A stretch of DNA of 26,115 nucleotides, from IMG/VR virus record IMGVR_UViG_3300009702_000071, positions 1-26,115 of that record. The stretch is one strand, 5' to 3'. Positions 7,601-16,454 of the stretch are shown here, piece after piece. Positions within the stretch are counted from its first letter, which is position 1. Every line of letters begins with the position of its first letter. A model generated the notes under the pieces. The model did not search any database. It saw only the letters and a list, made by a program, of their open reading frames with translations, and was not told the origin of the DNA. This DNA is from a virus. A program made the position numbers and the translations under genes.

Positions 7601-8545
7601 AAATCTGTTGCATTTTCGCTTGGTCTTTTGGCGAAGGGTGTTGACAGTGCATTAGGCACGCATTTAAGTGAAAGGGTTAACAAGCTGAGTAACGTAACAA
7701 ATGCTATAATTAATAAGGGATCGAAGAAGATAACGGCTTCAATGCTTGATGCATCTAACAAGATTGACGCGCAAACAGGCAAATTTGTTAATAAACACCT
7801 ACGAGCAGCAGAAGTCCAGGCTCATGCAGCGTCCGCGGCGGCGAAGAAAATACAAACTAGCAAAAAAAGTTCTGCGAAGGCTCATAATAAAAAGTTGGAG
7901 AATACGCTTGATACAACACTTGAAAAGATTCGATCAGCAAAGCAAATTAGGAAGGAACTCAAAACATCGGGTGGCACGTTTAAAGCATTAATGTCTGATA
8001 TTAGAAAGCAACTCAAGGGTGCTGATTTCAACGTTCTTTCTAAGACTCAAGTTGAATCACTTAAAAAATCAGGTGAAAGTGTTGATTCTGCTAGTGACGT
8101 TATATCAAATGTTACAAACATGCTCTCAAATATCGGTAATATTCCGCATGTTATCAAGGGTGCAACAAATGCTCTTAAAGCGGGTGGTACTGCTCCTGCA
8201 ATTAAAGCGGTGAAATCGATGATTAAGCTCGCAAATGAACTTGATTCAACGTTGTCAGAGGGAAACCTTAACAAGCTTGACGTTCAAGCAAAACTTAAGC
8301 GCGTTGCTGAAAATGTAGGTATGGGTGCAAAGGGTAACTACACGATTAAGAACAAGAACGTGAACGTAACTGTGAATCTTGAGGTGAACATTAATGCAGA
8401 GGACCTAGAGAAGGCGCTTATCATGCGTACCAAGTCAAAGATTCGTCAACGTCTAAATTGGATGGCACAGAATCCAACACAACAGGGCGGTCCGGATATT
8501 CCGGGCAAGACGTCGGGTGACCTGCAGGATATTAGGAAGATTTGA
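4673..8545 (+). CDS. Tail tape measure protein
   Basis: 1290 aa, one of the longest genes here. The N-terminus is coiled-coil-like and polar (about 1-150). Hydrophobic helices follow at roughly 165-220, 648-666, 741-790 and 811-830, the last two rich in Gly and Ala (GSLAAVLLGPTVLHAILGG; AAGPIGAIIAAGVAVGGG). A long Lys-rich helical region (about 1020-1140) follows and a beta-rich C-terminus (NKNVNVTVNLEVNINAEDLE). This layout, together with its size and place between tail tube/baseplate and hub genes, is typical of tape measure proteins, which set tail length and leave the tail during DNA ejection, often with membrane-inserting segments. I see no lysozyme, M23 peptidase or transglycosylase motif. 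The stop overlaps the next start (TGATG). Confidence 0.85.
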   Translation: MANQEDQLKLTMQIAAATDRVARTLEKIEGSYQTQVGTVQKLATVISQMNVDKATDAVAKLHDTVDKLVKGLDKVGDLSEKNLDDLGREAQKTNNTMRSLGASVNETGKQMTTATDASAASVQSIQEKLEGAVSEMDLMQESSSATAASWGKVAKRGTMLGAVVSGLHQGFQNVIGLSRGLFSFFAGIASGAANITASIISIPLKIFTGIVDFAAKAPTGISDFLTQIKELMKQFGALGGPGAHAVLQVTRHLKGFSATGLSAWRIFGTIAERMQEVREVATAMGPAFNTQREDFKKNGGAILAYRKALGIATEDMGAMANRATTMGKPMSSMFLEMSKQSLGLGKAFNIDQKLIARDMSKAMTDVAHFGQSTVAQIGRATVYSRKLGVELSKITGILDAFETFDSAAENAAKLSQSFGVTVDAFKMMEAQNPDEQIEMLRKQFKLANVDTSTFNRQQLKLLSSTTGLDAATAKQVFSLKNQGVSLDEIKKKSKDAKNQQLTQAQAMSKLADSIERLVKTAPQLKGNFFDMFVKGFFRGMQSSREFRRTIYNIKYALVATMMEGVKLGRIFVKIFPGVKEFFGGLRDFFAPSHFRTFFGGITKEFKAFFQRVQTGNYSVDELMKGLRKRFFDFFDMSKPSGIKIIEGFKSFMAAFVGIISALIPKIAHELGKGFGMIGDFLNNPSSMLAKMKSKATSGGGFLMTLLAPIIHSLYTVWKDPTLRNGLHKFVFGIGYQLKKIVKSSIFKKVAIGVAGSLAAVLLGPTVLHAILGGMLTTIGGSAMRMIGGLFTKKAGAGLLKKAGGKGIGKLAGAAGPIGAIIAAGVAVGGGVNKYTSKITSTLDHSSKVLGAGATGILDAITLGLLPDNLTIKFANIFAKLADAIFDSMGKIFGHGFANSIKRKLTSSFEVLGSIYGFFAAMFGNGDQASFDAAAKDLGLSLLRLVVNSFEFFQVQLPMFVGRIIVKVLSLIGKMTVKSVAFSLGLLAKGVDSALGTHLSERVNKLSNVTNAIINKGSKKITASMLDASNKIDAQTGKFVNKHLRAAEVQAHAASAAAKKIQTSKKSSAKAHNKKLENTLDTTLEKIRSAKQIRKELKTSGGTFKALMSDIRKQLKGADFNVLSKTQVESLKKSGESVDSASDVISNVTNMLSNIGNIPHVIKGATNALKAGGTAPAIKAVKSMIKLANELDSTLSEGNLNKLDVQAKLKRVAENVGMGAKGNYTIKNKNVNVTVNLEVNINAEDLEKALIMRTKSKIRQRLNWMAQNPTQQGGPDIPGKTSGDLQDIRKI

Positions 8546-8796
8546 TGTTTAAGAAAGAGATGATGAATAGGTTACGATCAAGTGTGGTATACAAGGCCGC
8601 ACTCGCAGGTGCGAACAAGGATGATGCAGCTCGTATCTCTTCATATGTTGAAAGATGGATGGAATCAGTGCTCGACAAGTTAGAACCCGTTGCAAAGCAT
8701 GTCACTGAAGCTGATGATAGTGAAATAGAGAAGCTGCAAAGGGTTGCAGAAGGCGCGTCTGCAGTAGTTATGAATACATCTGGCAGTAAAGAATAA
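8545..8796 (+). CDS. Small helical protein coupled to the tape measure gene
   Basis: 83 aa from ATG 8545, which shares one base with the tape measure stop codon (TGATG), a typical sign of translational coupling. A TTG three bases upstream is also in frame but less likely. The sequence is nearly all helix: a basic N-terminus (MFKKEMMNRLRSS) and an acidic middle (HVTEADDSEIEKLQRVAEGA). No cysteine, membrane segment or known motif. I do not recognise it. Coupling to the tape measure gene suggests a tail-assembly or tail-tip role in amounts tied to that protein. Confidence 0.62.
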   Translation: MFKKEMMNRLRSSVVYKAALAGANKDDAARISSYVERWMESVLDKLEPVAKHVTEADDSEIEKLQRVAEGASAVVMNTSGSKE

Positions 8797-8803
8797 CGAT
8801 TAG

Positions 8804-11800
8804 ATGGGTACAAATACGGGCACTGGTGGGTTTGATATCGATGGAAAAACGTACGAATTTGATATCGGTGATCCAAAAGCGCCAGGAATCAAACCAATTC
8901 CCACCGATCACGGTGACGTTCACGTTGATCACTCTGAAAAGGATGTTAGCAAGTCAACCAAGGAGACACTGTCACAGTACCTAAGTGATGCAACCCAACA
9001 GAATGATGAACCAGTTGATGCAGAATATGTTGATGCATCACTCTCCACAACACACGGTGTTCCTACACCCATAGGCGAGACAAAGAATTCTGCACGTTAT
9101 GCAGATAGGAAGAGCCTTGAGTATCCCACAGAAAGGTCATCACAATTGTCCTTTGGAACTCCACTTATTGAGAAGTTCAAAGACCCTGTGAATGAACTCG
9201 ATATCAGCAAAGGCCATACGTATCCACAGCACCCAAATGGAAATTCGATACTTAAGAATGTTACTCCTGACAAGCTTGGATCTATCAAAGGATACACAAA
9301 TGTTGTTCTGAGCAATAACCGATTTACGGCAGCAAGTAAGGCTGCTGCTACAAATGTACGTGATCCAAGCAAGGTTTTTGATCCTAGCTTCATCCATCCA
9401 CGGTATGGCACCGTCAAGGCGGGTCAACTTGCGCAGGTTGGAATTGCACTATCACTTCGCGCATCACAGGAGCTGAATGCATCAAAGGCGGGAAATGATC
9501 CATCAGGAGGTCCGCAAGAGGAACATGCACTTTTGCCTGGTTTCAATCAGCTTGGTGCATCACGTGTAAACACACATATTCTTGAGGCCCGTGATGTACT
9601 TGAAACGTTAACAAGGGATGAAGTGCCTGGTTTTGCCGATGCTCGTGGTGGGGGCAGCAACCTTACATCGATCACCGAAGGTGGTTCATGGGGTGCAATG
9701 AACAATGTTGATGATCCGTTTTCAGGTATCACTGCTCTCGGAATGATCGCACTTGCTGCTGCATTAACAGCTGCAATCGTGGTGTTATTTGAGGGGTTGG
9801 GATTCATACTGTCAATGATACACGGTGGCAGTGACACCCGTGCAACGAGGAACCCCGCGGGCAGATATGCGTTGGGTCGATACGTGCTTAGCCCGGGCCC
9901 CAATCCAAACCAGTTTCCACCATCTGGATTTCCGCCTGATCTCGGTGCAATGCTTGGAATTCAACCAACGATACATCCATTTTCAGCTGCATTACAGGCT
10001 GGCGTTGCTGCATTCTTTGGAATTGACACATCAGGCGGCATTTTTGGGCAACTTACAAGTGGGCTCACAAGTGCATCAGAGAATCCCGGGTTCAATGCCG
10101 TTGTTGCACGTACAATTGTCAGATCAAGCATCACAGTTGTTGATGCATTCAAGCACGTTGGAGGGTCATCCAACATTGTCGCAGGTTTCAAGAACATCCT
10201 TGGTGTGATCGATACGATCAGAAAATCAAAATTGATCGGTGCAATGAATGTCTTCTCTGTGATCGGCGACCAGGTATTGAATGATGAGCTCAGGGATGAA
10301 ACAGTAACAGAGGGACAACTTCCTGGAGAACCGGTGAAGAAATCACTCATTGATAACCTTGATGATAATGCAGGTGCTGTTGCAAAGAATAGACTGCGCG
10401 GTTATGATAATCAGCTTAAACTTGCCTGGAGCTCGAACCGCGCGCCTGCATCATACCTTGTTCCTGATGCACTTGCTGCGTTCAGTGTTACGTCAGGTCA
10501 TCTTGGTGCATTTCAGATTGGAATAGGTCAACATTCTGCGGCATCTCGAACGTTCTATAACGTGCTTAAGCTTGGAAATGATGTAAAATCAGCCGCACGC
10601 ATTCCATATGATTCACCTGATCCTAATGCAATTACAGTAAAGAGCATGGAGAACCTGCTAGAAGGTGAATACATGCCATTCTACTTTCATGATCTTAGGA
10701 CAAATGAAATCATCTCATTTCATGCATTCATCAGTGAGTTGACAGAAGAATATTCACCACAGTGGGAATCATCTGAGGGATATGGTCGTGTTGATCAGGT
10801 AAAAACATACAAAAACACACAACGTAAGATTACCTTAACATTCTTTGTTGTTGCAACAAGTAATGAAGATTTCAAGGACATGTGGCAGAAAGTCAATAAA
10901 CTTGTAACACTTGTGTATCCACAGTATTCAAAGGGTCGCGAGCTATCAGATGCAACAAATCAGAATTCATTTATTCAGCCTTTCAGTCAGATCATGACGG
11001 CAAGTCCACTAATCAGGCTTAGGATAGGTGATCTTCTAAGATCGAACTATTCTCGGTTCGGTCTTGCAAGGTTATTTGGTGCAGATTCGAATGCAATCAC
11101 GCAGAATGGTTCTAAGATTTCTTTTGAGAACAGTGTTTCTGGAATAGAGAAGTTACAGGGCGTGTTAAAAAGACAACTTGAATCACCTATGTTTGCTGAA
11201 TTCTTGCTCAATGTTAATGATCTTCCACAGGAAACAACAAAGGGACAGATTTCTGTATCGTTACCAAGCCCACTCGGTGGTTCATCATCGGGTGATAGTC
11301 CCAAGCATGCTCCTCGTTTTCATGTTTTACTTGATGCAATGCCTTACATTGTATTCACAGTGAAGTCAATATTGCAGAATGATAATGTTGTTGTTGTTCC
11401 CAGGTTGATGACAGCGCCAGAGATATCAGAGACATACGGATATTCTTCAAAAGCCTCTCAGGATCGCTTACGTGTCCTATCTGCTGAAATTGATAATCAG
11501 GCAAAGCCAATCAAACGTGTGATTGGTGGAAGTTATGTCGCTCACAAAGGTTGGCTACGTTTGACTGCAAAAGAAGTGCACAGAGTGATCAATGATGTAT
11601 TTCCTGTCGCATCAACAAACGCAGACAAGGTTGCAACACTGATGTCTGCAGATAAGAATGCAATTGTAAAAGCGTTCCAATCAGCACAGGGAAAGGGTCT
11701 TGCTGGGACAATCGATAGCATGAGTTTTAATTGGACTGAGGACGTAACGTGGGAGATTAGTCCGAACGAACGAGCACCAAAGATGTGTCGCATTTCAATG

Positions 11801-11920
11801 GGCTTTACACCGATTCATGACATCTCACCAGGCCTCGATCACAATGGATACAATCGAGCACCCGTTTATCCAGTTGGTTTTGCCGCACCAGGAAATGACG
11901 ATGAAGGTCGAGGTAACTAA
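8804..11920 (+). CDS. Large baseplate/tail-tip virion protein with hydrophobic segment
   Basis: 1038 aa from ATG 8804. Residues 1-300 are polar and low in predicted structure. A long hydrophobic stretch at 309-339 (ALGMIALAAALTAAIVVLFE and onward) could be a membrane segment or hairpin. Residues 620-710 form a recognisable domain: MPFYFHDLRTNEIISFHAFI, then YSPQW, EGYGRVD and a KTYKNTQRKITLTFFVVA stretch, followed by a helix. This pattern recurs in baseplate or tube-initiator-type structural proteins of large myoviruses and resembles the beta-sandwich plus LysM-associated architecture of contractile tails. The C-terminus (about 945-1030) ends in a beta domain with a WEISPNERAPKMCRISMGFTPIHD-type pattern. 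It overlaps the gp53-like gene by one base (TAATG). Virion role is confident; exact position is not. Confidence 0.7.
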   Translation: MGTNTGTGGFDIDGKTYEFDIGDPKAPGIKPIPTDHGDVHVDHSEKDVSKSTKETLSQYLSDATQQNDEPVDAEYVDASLSTTHGVPTPIGETKNSARYADRKSLEYPTERSSQLSFGTPLIEKFKDPVNELDISKGHTYPQHPNGNSILKNVTPDKLGSIKGYTNVVLSNNRFTAASKAAATNVRDPSKVFDPSFIHPRYGTVKAGQLAQVGIALSLRASQELNASKAGNDPSGGPQEEHALLPGFNQLGASRVNTHILEARDVLETLTRDEVPGFADARGGGSNLTSITEGGSWGAMNNVDDPFSGITALGMIALAAALTAAIVVLFEGLGFILSMIHGGSDTRATRNPAGRYALGRYVLSPGPNPNQFPPSGFPPDLGAMLGIQPTIHPFSAALQAGVAAFFGIDTSGGIFGQLTSGLTSASENPGFNAVVARTIVRSSITVVDAFKHVGGSSNIVAGFKNILGVIDTIRKSKLIGAMNVFSVIGDQVLNDELRDETVTEGQLPGEPVKKSLIDNLDDNAGAVAKNRLRGYDNQLKLAWSSNRAPASYLVPDALAAFSVTSGHLGAFQIGIGQHSAASRTFYNVLKLGNDVKSAARIPYDSPDPNAITVKSMENLLEGEYMPFYFHDLRTNEIISFHAFISELTEEYSPQWESSEGYGRVDQVKTYKNTQRKITLTFFVVATSNEDFKDMWQKVNKLVTLVYPQYSKGRELSDATNQNSFIQPFSQIMTASPLIRLRIGDLLRSNYSRFGLARLFGADSNAITQNGSKISFENSVSGIEKLQGVLKRQLESPMFAEFLLNVNDLPQETTKGQISVSLPSPLGGSSSGDSPKHAPRFHVLLDAMPYIVFTVKSILQNDNVVVVPRLMTAPEISETYGYSSKASQDRLRVLSAEIDNQAKPIKRVIGGSYVAHKGWLRLTAKEVHRVINDVFPVASTNADKVATLMSADKNAIVKAFQSAQGKGLAGTIDSMSFNWTEDVTWEISPNERAPKMCRISMGFTPIHDISPGLDHNGYNRAPVYPVGFAAPGNDDEGRGN

Positions 11921-12213
11921 TGCCATTTAGCAGATATGCACATGCGCCATTATTGAAGCTCGGAACGATCTATGGAACATCACAGGCAATCAATATCATA
12001 CGATCAGCCGTGGCAAGTGGAAAGTTACAGGTAAGAGAAATTGTTCTCCGAGGTGCTGAACGTCTTGATACAACGGCAGGCGCAGTTTACGGTGATGGTC
12101 GTTATTGGTGGATTCTTGCAGCTGCGTCAGGAATTGGTTGGGGACTTCAAACGCCGCCTGGCACGATCATCAAAATTCCTGATCTTTCAGCAGTAGCTGC
12201 TCTCGTTGGTTAA
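11920..12213 (+). CDS. Baseplate protein with gp53/LysM-like domain
   Basis: 97 aa. The ATG shares a base with the preceding stop (TAATG), and GAGGT lies six bases upstream. Residues 45-88 give a LysM-like pattern: RGAERLDTTAGAVYGDGRYW, then a WILAAASGIGWGLQ helix and PPGTIIKIPDL. This is the form seen in T4 gp53 and phage tail protein X, which attach baseplate wedge or tube to neighbouring proteins rather than to peptidoglycan. T4 gp53 is about twice as long, so this is close to the LysM core alone. Its placement between a large baseplate protein and a hub-like protein supports a role joining them. Domain call is strong; the exact T4 equivalent is inferred. Confidence 0.8.
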   Translation: MPFSRYAHAPLLKLGTIYGTSQAINIIRSAVASGKLQVREIVLRGAERLDTTAGAVYGDGRYWWILAAASGIGWGLQTPPGTIIKIPDLSAVAALVG

Positions 12214-12230
12214 TTACATAATTAAAGACA

Positions 12231-15176
12231 ATGGCTGATGATTTCAAGGATCTGAGAAGCATTTATCGGATGATGGCTCCCGCAGATATGACGGGTTTGC
12301 CAACTAACGTTTTGGGAAACGCATCTAAACGTGGGTTCAGTTTTGTTGAGGGTGTTATTGCGGCACTTTTTGATCGTCAGGGTGGTGGTGCACTAAGTGT
12401 TGAAACAATGCAACGTGTTCTTGCCGAACGTTTACGTGGTGCGTCAGATGAAGAGGCACTTGAATTTCACAAATACGTTAGGATCTATTCAACAGCACAA
12501 ATGCCAGTATTTACTGATGCCGGTCAAGGAATACCACCCACGTGGCTTAAGAAATATGTTGATAACAAAGGTACAAAAACACTGAAAAATATTTCAAATT
12601 TCTTACAAATTGTTTCATGTGAAGAATCAGGTCTTGACGACAGAGAGATGATGATTGTTTGTAGCAACTCACATTATGTAAATCCCGCTGTAAGATCTGC
12701 AGAAGATGCACAGCTGTTTTTGAATTACGTGCCTACACATATTATGTCAAGATGCACTCCATATCTCGATGTAGAGATGGTATACGATCGTCCAGTGCCA
12801 CAAGGTGATACACATCTTGCGTCGCCTGGATTGATGAAATTCCTACTTGGATCAACCGATACATCGGCATTTGCTGCAGGCACTGCAAATGATCTTATGA
12901 TCAAAGGCAATACCGTTATTGCAGATCCAAGCACCAATCCAGATGATCCACATGCATTTTCAAGGCAACACAGTGTTGCTGGCATGGAAATGTTTACGTC
13001 ACCTCAGACACTCGTTAATACGCAGCCATTGCCCCTTGGTTCACGGTATGTTCCTGTTTTAGATCCATTCAGACCATTGATGAGCATTCAGAACCTATCA
13101 ATCAACGTTACGTCAACTGTTGGTCTATATTCATACAAGAAAGCAACGTTAACACTTAAGTTGCATGATCGTTCACGGCTTGCAGAAATTGCAGATCTGA
13201 TCCAACCACTTGTGTATACCAAGACAACGCTTTGGTTAACATATGGTTGGCGTCATCCTGATGAACCCGGTAATCCATATGCCGACTTTATTAACAGTAC
13301 GATGTTGGTAAGGGAATCGTATGGTATTTCCAATTCATCCTATGAATTTGATGATCATGGTGAGGTGACTGTAAGCCTTGAATTGTATACCCGTGGTGTC
13401 AGAGAGCTTCGTGATATACGTATCACAGGCGTACATGGTACGTTCAAGGCGCTTGAAAGAAAGATGCGAGCCGTTGGTGAAAAGATCAAAGCGCTTAGAA
13501 CGCGGCTTCATCTTGATCAACCGACGGGTCTAAACAAGGAAATTAGAGCGTTTCAGCTTTTAGATGCAGCTGAAGAGGCACATTTTCCTGATATTAATAT
13601 GCATGATCTATCAAAGGCGATCAAGCAACTTGATAGATCATTTCTGAATAAGAATGCAAAGATTGATTCAACTGCTGCCAATGATCTCAAACAACTTGTT
13701 AATGATTACTACAAGACGACTGGCGGTCGCCACAAGAAATTTGTTTACAATGAAGAATTGAAGTCGGTAACAAATAACGTTGTTGCAAAGATCTTTGAGA
13801 ATATCTTTACGGGACCTGATGTATTTGCAACCAACGCAGACAAGGAAACGCTTCGTCAAAATGAGCTTCAACATGTTATCCCGAATTCACTTGCATCAGT
13901 GTACGATACATACAATCAAACAAAGACAGTTAAGGGAAATCAAAAACCAACGCTTGTATCTTTTGGCAAGATCTTCTCATCACTGATGGCAAAGTCTGTT
14001 GCAGCGTTTGATGGTGTAGATGAGTTGCAGATCTTTTTCTACACGTTTAATGATCGTGCGGGACTCGCAAGTAACCAAAATATTGCCGAATTTCCTATCA
14101 ATACGACGATACTCCGTGATGCAATGCGTAGACATGTCGCTTCACGGAGGACAATGTCAATACCCGTTGAGGAGATAACACAACTTGTCATTGAATCACA
14201 ATTGCAGGATCCACGAGGTCCAGGATATGGGTTGTATGCATTCTATGAACCCTATGATCCAAAGCATCCAAGTCCAACACAGAAGAAAGGATCAGAGAAA
14301 AAGTATGATAGCTTACTTACATCGATCAATGCTGGTCGCGGCGTCTTTAAGATGCCAATGATCCAGGTTCACGTTGAAAGCACGTATCGTACTGTTGGTA
14401 ATCAAATACATGATTTACTAAGTTATTTTCAATCAGAAGGTCAGACAGCCCAGGGAAAACCTGCAACAGGTAGATACTCTCGAGTGATACGCATTCATGT
14501 CTTTGATAAGCAAGTTGATCCTTATCCGTTGGCAACGACAATGCTTAGAACAGATGATGGTGGAGGTAGTGTTCTCGTTAACCAACAAGCGCTTGATAAG
14601 ATACAGAAAGATTATAAGGCGGATGCAATGTCTGTGTCGCTTGATAATCTTCCTCCTGATCTCAAGAAAGATCTGCAGTTGGTTAAGGGCAGTGAAATGT
14701 TGGTCTTGAACAACGCGCAGGGTAACGATAGGTTGAAGCGCTTTGTGAGCGCATTAATTCCAACGATCACCTATGGCGGTAATGCATCTACTGTGTCAAA
14801 TATTTCGATCACAACAAAACAGGATGCAAACCTATCAGCAGTTCAAATGTTGGGTAACAAAGCAGGACGTCCTTCTGTAACACAACCTAACGGCGCCGGA
14901 ACGGGTGCATTACCACTGCGAGTGATTCCCGCATCAGTTAGTATTACATCAATGGGTTGTCCAATAGTACAGTATGCACAGCGATTTTTTATTGATGTGC
15001 AAACAGGCACAACAGTTGATAACGTGTATGGTATATCTGGCCTGACACATACCATCGCCCCTGGTAAGTTTGAAACGCAGATGAACATGACGTGGGTGGA
15101 TGCGTATGGGCAGTATGAATCTGCGGTATCACTAACAGAAATGCTTAAAAAGATCGATACGAATGGACTCACATAG
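12231..15176 (+). CDS. Baseplate hub-like virion structural protein
   Basis: 981 aa from ATG 12231. Residues about 280-393 contain an ordered beta domain: FRPLMSIQNLSINVTSTVG, KKATLTLKLHDRSRLAEIAD, TTLWLTYGWRHPDEPG and GEVTVSLELYTRGV. The pairing of a TLWLTYGW stretch with a preceding strand-rich domain resembles hub proteins (gp27/Mu gp44 type) that form the central ring of the baseplate. The middle is helical. The C-terminus (about 895-965) has a second beta domain with FFIDVQTGTTVDNVYGISGL and HTIAPGKFETQMNMTWVDAY, again hub-like. There is no lysozyme domain of the gp5 type. It follows the gp53-like gene by 17 bases. A central hub role is inferred from fold-like patterns and position. Confidence 0.7.
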   Translation: MADDFKDLRSIYRMMAPADMTGLPTNVLGNASKRGFSFVEGVIAALFDRQGGGALSVETMQRVLAERLRGASDEEALEFHKYVRIYSTAQMPVFTDAGQGIPPTWLKKYVDNKGTKTLKNISNFLQIVSCEESGLDDREMMIVCSNSHYVNPAVRSAEDAQLFLNYVPTHIMSRCTPYLDVEMVYDRPVPQGDTHLASPGLMKFLLGSTDTSAFAAGTANDLMIKGNTVIADPSTNPDDPHAFSRQHSVAGMEMFTSPQTLVNTQPLPLGSRYVPVLDPFRPLMSIQNLSINVTSTVGLYSYKKATLTLKLHDRSRLAEIADLIQPLVYTKTTLWLTYGWRHPDEPGNPYADFINSTMLVRESYGISNSSYEFDDHGEVTVSLELYTRGVRELRDIRITGVHGTFKALERKMRAVGEKIKALRTRLHLDQPTGLNKEIRAFQLLDAAEEAHFPDINMHDLSKAIKQLDRSFLNKNAKIDSTAANDLKQLVNDYYKTTGGRHKKFVYNEELKSVTNNVVAKIFENIFTGPDVFATNADKETLRQNELQHVIPNSLASVYDTYNQTKTVKGNQKPTLVSFGKIFSSLMAKSVAAFDGVDELQIFFYTFNDRAGLASNQNIAEFPINTTILRDAMRRHVASRRTMSIPVEEITQLVIESQLQDPRGPGYGLYAFYEPYDPKHPSPTQKKGSEKKYDSLLTSINAGRGVFKMPMIQVHVESTYRTVGNQIHDLLSYFQSEGQTAQGKPATGRYSRVIRIHVFDKQVDPYPLATTMLRTDDGGGSVLVNQQALDKIQKDYKADAMSVSLDNLPPDLKKDLQLVKGSEMLVLNNAQGNDRLKRFVSALIPTITYGGNASTVSNISITTKQDANLSAVQMLGNKAGRPSVTQPNGAGTGALPLRVIPASVSITSMGCPIVQYAQRFFIDVQTGTTVDNVYGISGLTHTIAPGKFETQMNMTWVDAYGQYESAVSLTEMLKKIDTNGLT

Positions 15177-15212
15177 TGTTAACATGATCTCTTGGTGTAT
15201 ACCATTGTATGA

Positions 15213-16424
15213 ATGCATACCTACTGCATAGCACGTGTTGTGCTTGGTTCAGATAAGAATCTACTTGTTAGTGATGATGGTGTTAGGTGGATTAGTGAAA
15301 TCCCATCAAACACATGGACGCTAAGCAGAGCGCCTAGACAACTTGATCCATGGTGTATGAATACATTGATTGGATTGAATAAACTTGAATCCCGCGTTTT
15401 GCCTGCCGAAAAGCTTGTCAAACCGTATGAATTGCTCGCACCAGAATCACTTGCAAACATTCCATGGCATCAAGCACTGTCAAGGAGACAATATAAGGAA
15501 TTTGTAGATCATCTGATGACAATTGCAAAGACATCGCTTGATGATAATGACAACCTTAGGTATTACAAGACAACATGGCGACCAGCGTCTGAGCTTCTTG
15601 CATCGTTATCTTCAGCTTGTGTTGATATTGAAGGAGTGCAACATGTTATTGCATCAGGTGATGGTAACGCTGATGTTTTACGTAGTTTTTTACCAACACA
15701 CGATAACACATGTAATCCCGTGATGTACGATAGGTTGAAAACGCTCACAGGTAGGTTAAGAGTCGTTTCAGGACCACAAATCCTGACCCTCAAGCAGGAA
15801 CACAGAGCACTTTTGCGTTCCAAATGGGGTAACCAAGGTCACATTGTGTATGTTGATTTCTCAAACCTTGAGGTGCGTGTTATTCTTTACGAGTCCGGAC
15901 GTAGGTGCACTGAATCTGATCTGTATGCATATGTCAACCGCGAAGTCTTTGATAATGCGCTTGAGAGAAACACTGTCAAAGCTGCTGTTATTTCACAGTT
16001 GTACGGAATTTCAGAAGGTTCACTTGCAAAGAAGCTTGAACTTCCGGTTGAAGAGGTGAAAAAGTTCAAGACAATGGTTGATGGTTTCTTTCGAACACGT
16101 AACCTGCGTAATAGGATCAAACGTGAATTTAAGAAAAAGGGATACATCACAAACAGATACGGTCGTCGTATTGATATTAGAGAACCCTTAAATCACATCT
16201 TTGTGAATTCATATGCTCAGTCAACAGGCGTTGATGTTGCACTTATGGGATTTCATGAAATCATGAAGGACTTTGAAACAGATAAGGTTTCACCTCTTTT
16301 TGTGTTACATGATGCGTTAATTGTTGATTGCCACGATGATGAACTTCAGCGTTTACTTGAAACACAACATGTGCATGTGCCTGGCTATGTACAAGAGTTC
16401 AGGTTGACAACTAAATTATTGTAA
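15213..16424 (+). CDS. Family A DNA polymerase, polymerase domain only
   Basis: 403 aa, much shorter than bacterial Pol I (about 930) or its Klenow fragment (about 600). The Pol A motifs are clear: TGRL (179-182); motif A VDFSNLEVR with catalytic D215 and steric-gate E220; motif B ERNTVKAAVISQLYG with R252, K256, Y264 and G265; NSYAQSTGVD (332-341) with N332 and Q336 matching N845 and Q849 of E. coli Pol I; and motif C LFVLHDALIVD with H366 and catalytic D367. The position matching Phe762 is Ile260. D215 to R252 is 37 residues against 49 in E. coli. There is no 3'-5' or 5'-3' exonuclease domain; a separate 5' nuclease gene lies at 20267. It synthesises DNA, probably as the phage replicase. 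It starts 36 bases after the tail module and opens the replication module. Confidence 0.9.
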   Translation: MHTYCIARVVLGSDKNLLVSDDGVRWISEIPSNTWTLSRAPRQLDPWCMNTLIGLNKLESRVLPAEKLVKPYELLAPESLANIPWHQALSRRQYKEFVDHLMTIAKTSLDDNDNLRYYKTTWRPASELLASLSSACVDIEGVQHVIASGDGNADVLRSFLPTHDNTCNPVMYDRLKTLTGRLRVVSGPQILTLKQEHRALLRSKWGNQGHIVYVDFSNLEVRVILYESGRRCTESDLYAYVNREVFDNALERNTVKAAVISQLYGISEGSLAKKLELPVEEVKKFKTMVDGFFRTRNLRNRIKREFKKKGYITNRYGRRIDIREPLNHIFVNSYAQSTGVDVALMGFHEIMKDFETDKVSPLFVLHDALIVDCHDDELQRLLETQHVHVPGYVQEFRLTTKLL

Positions 16425-16433
16425 ACGCTCACA

Positions 16434-16445
16434 ATAACATGTTAT
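16434..16445. repeat. 12-bp perfect palindrome upstream of the HD gene
   Basis: ATAACATGTTAT is identical to its reverse complement and lies nine bases before the HD-gene ATG, within the 30-base gap after the polymerase gene. It could be an operator half-site pair. A 12-base palindrome is expected a few times by chance in a window of this size. Confidence 0.2.
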
Positions 16446-16454
16446 GATTGTTTT

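Noticed and set aside
7703-7713. TATAAT-like stretch inside the tape measure gene
   Set aside because: It is embedded in coding sequence with no gene start downstream on the same strand; likely chance.
4352-8545. Programmed frameshift tail chaperone of the lambda G/GT type before the tape measure gene
   Set aside because: No slippery heptamer with a second open frame extending the 94-aa gene was seen; the genes are separate with normal stops.
9961-10350. 129-codon minus-strand frame and 127-codon plus-strand frame (9825-10208) inside the 1038-aa gene
   Set aside because: Both overlap a long coding frame with consistent codon use and continuous domain content; neither has a ribosome site or recognisable protein.
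15177-15212. Possible origin or promoter at the switch from tail to replication genes
   Set aside because: The gap is 36 bases and holds no repeat cluster, AT-rich block or -35/-10 pair that I could defend.
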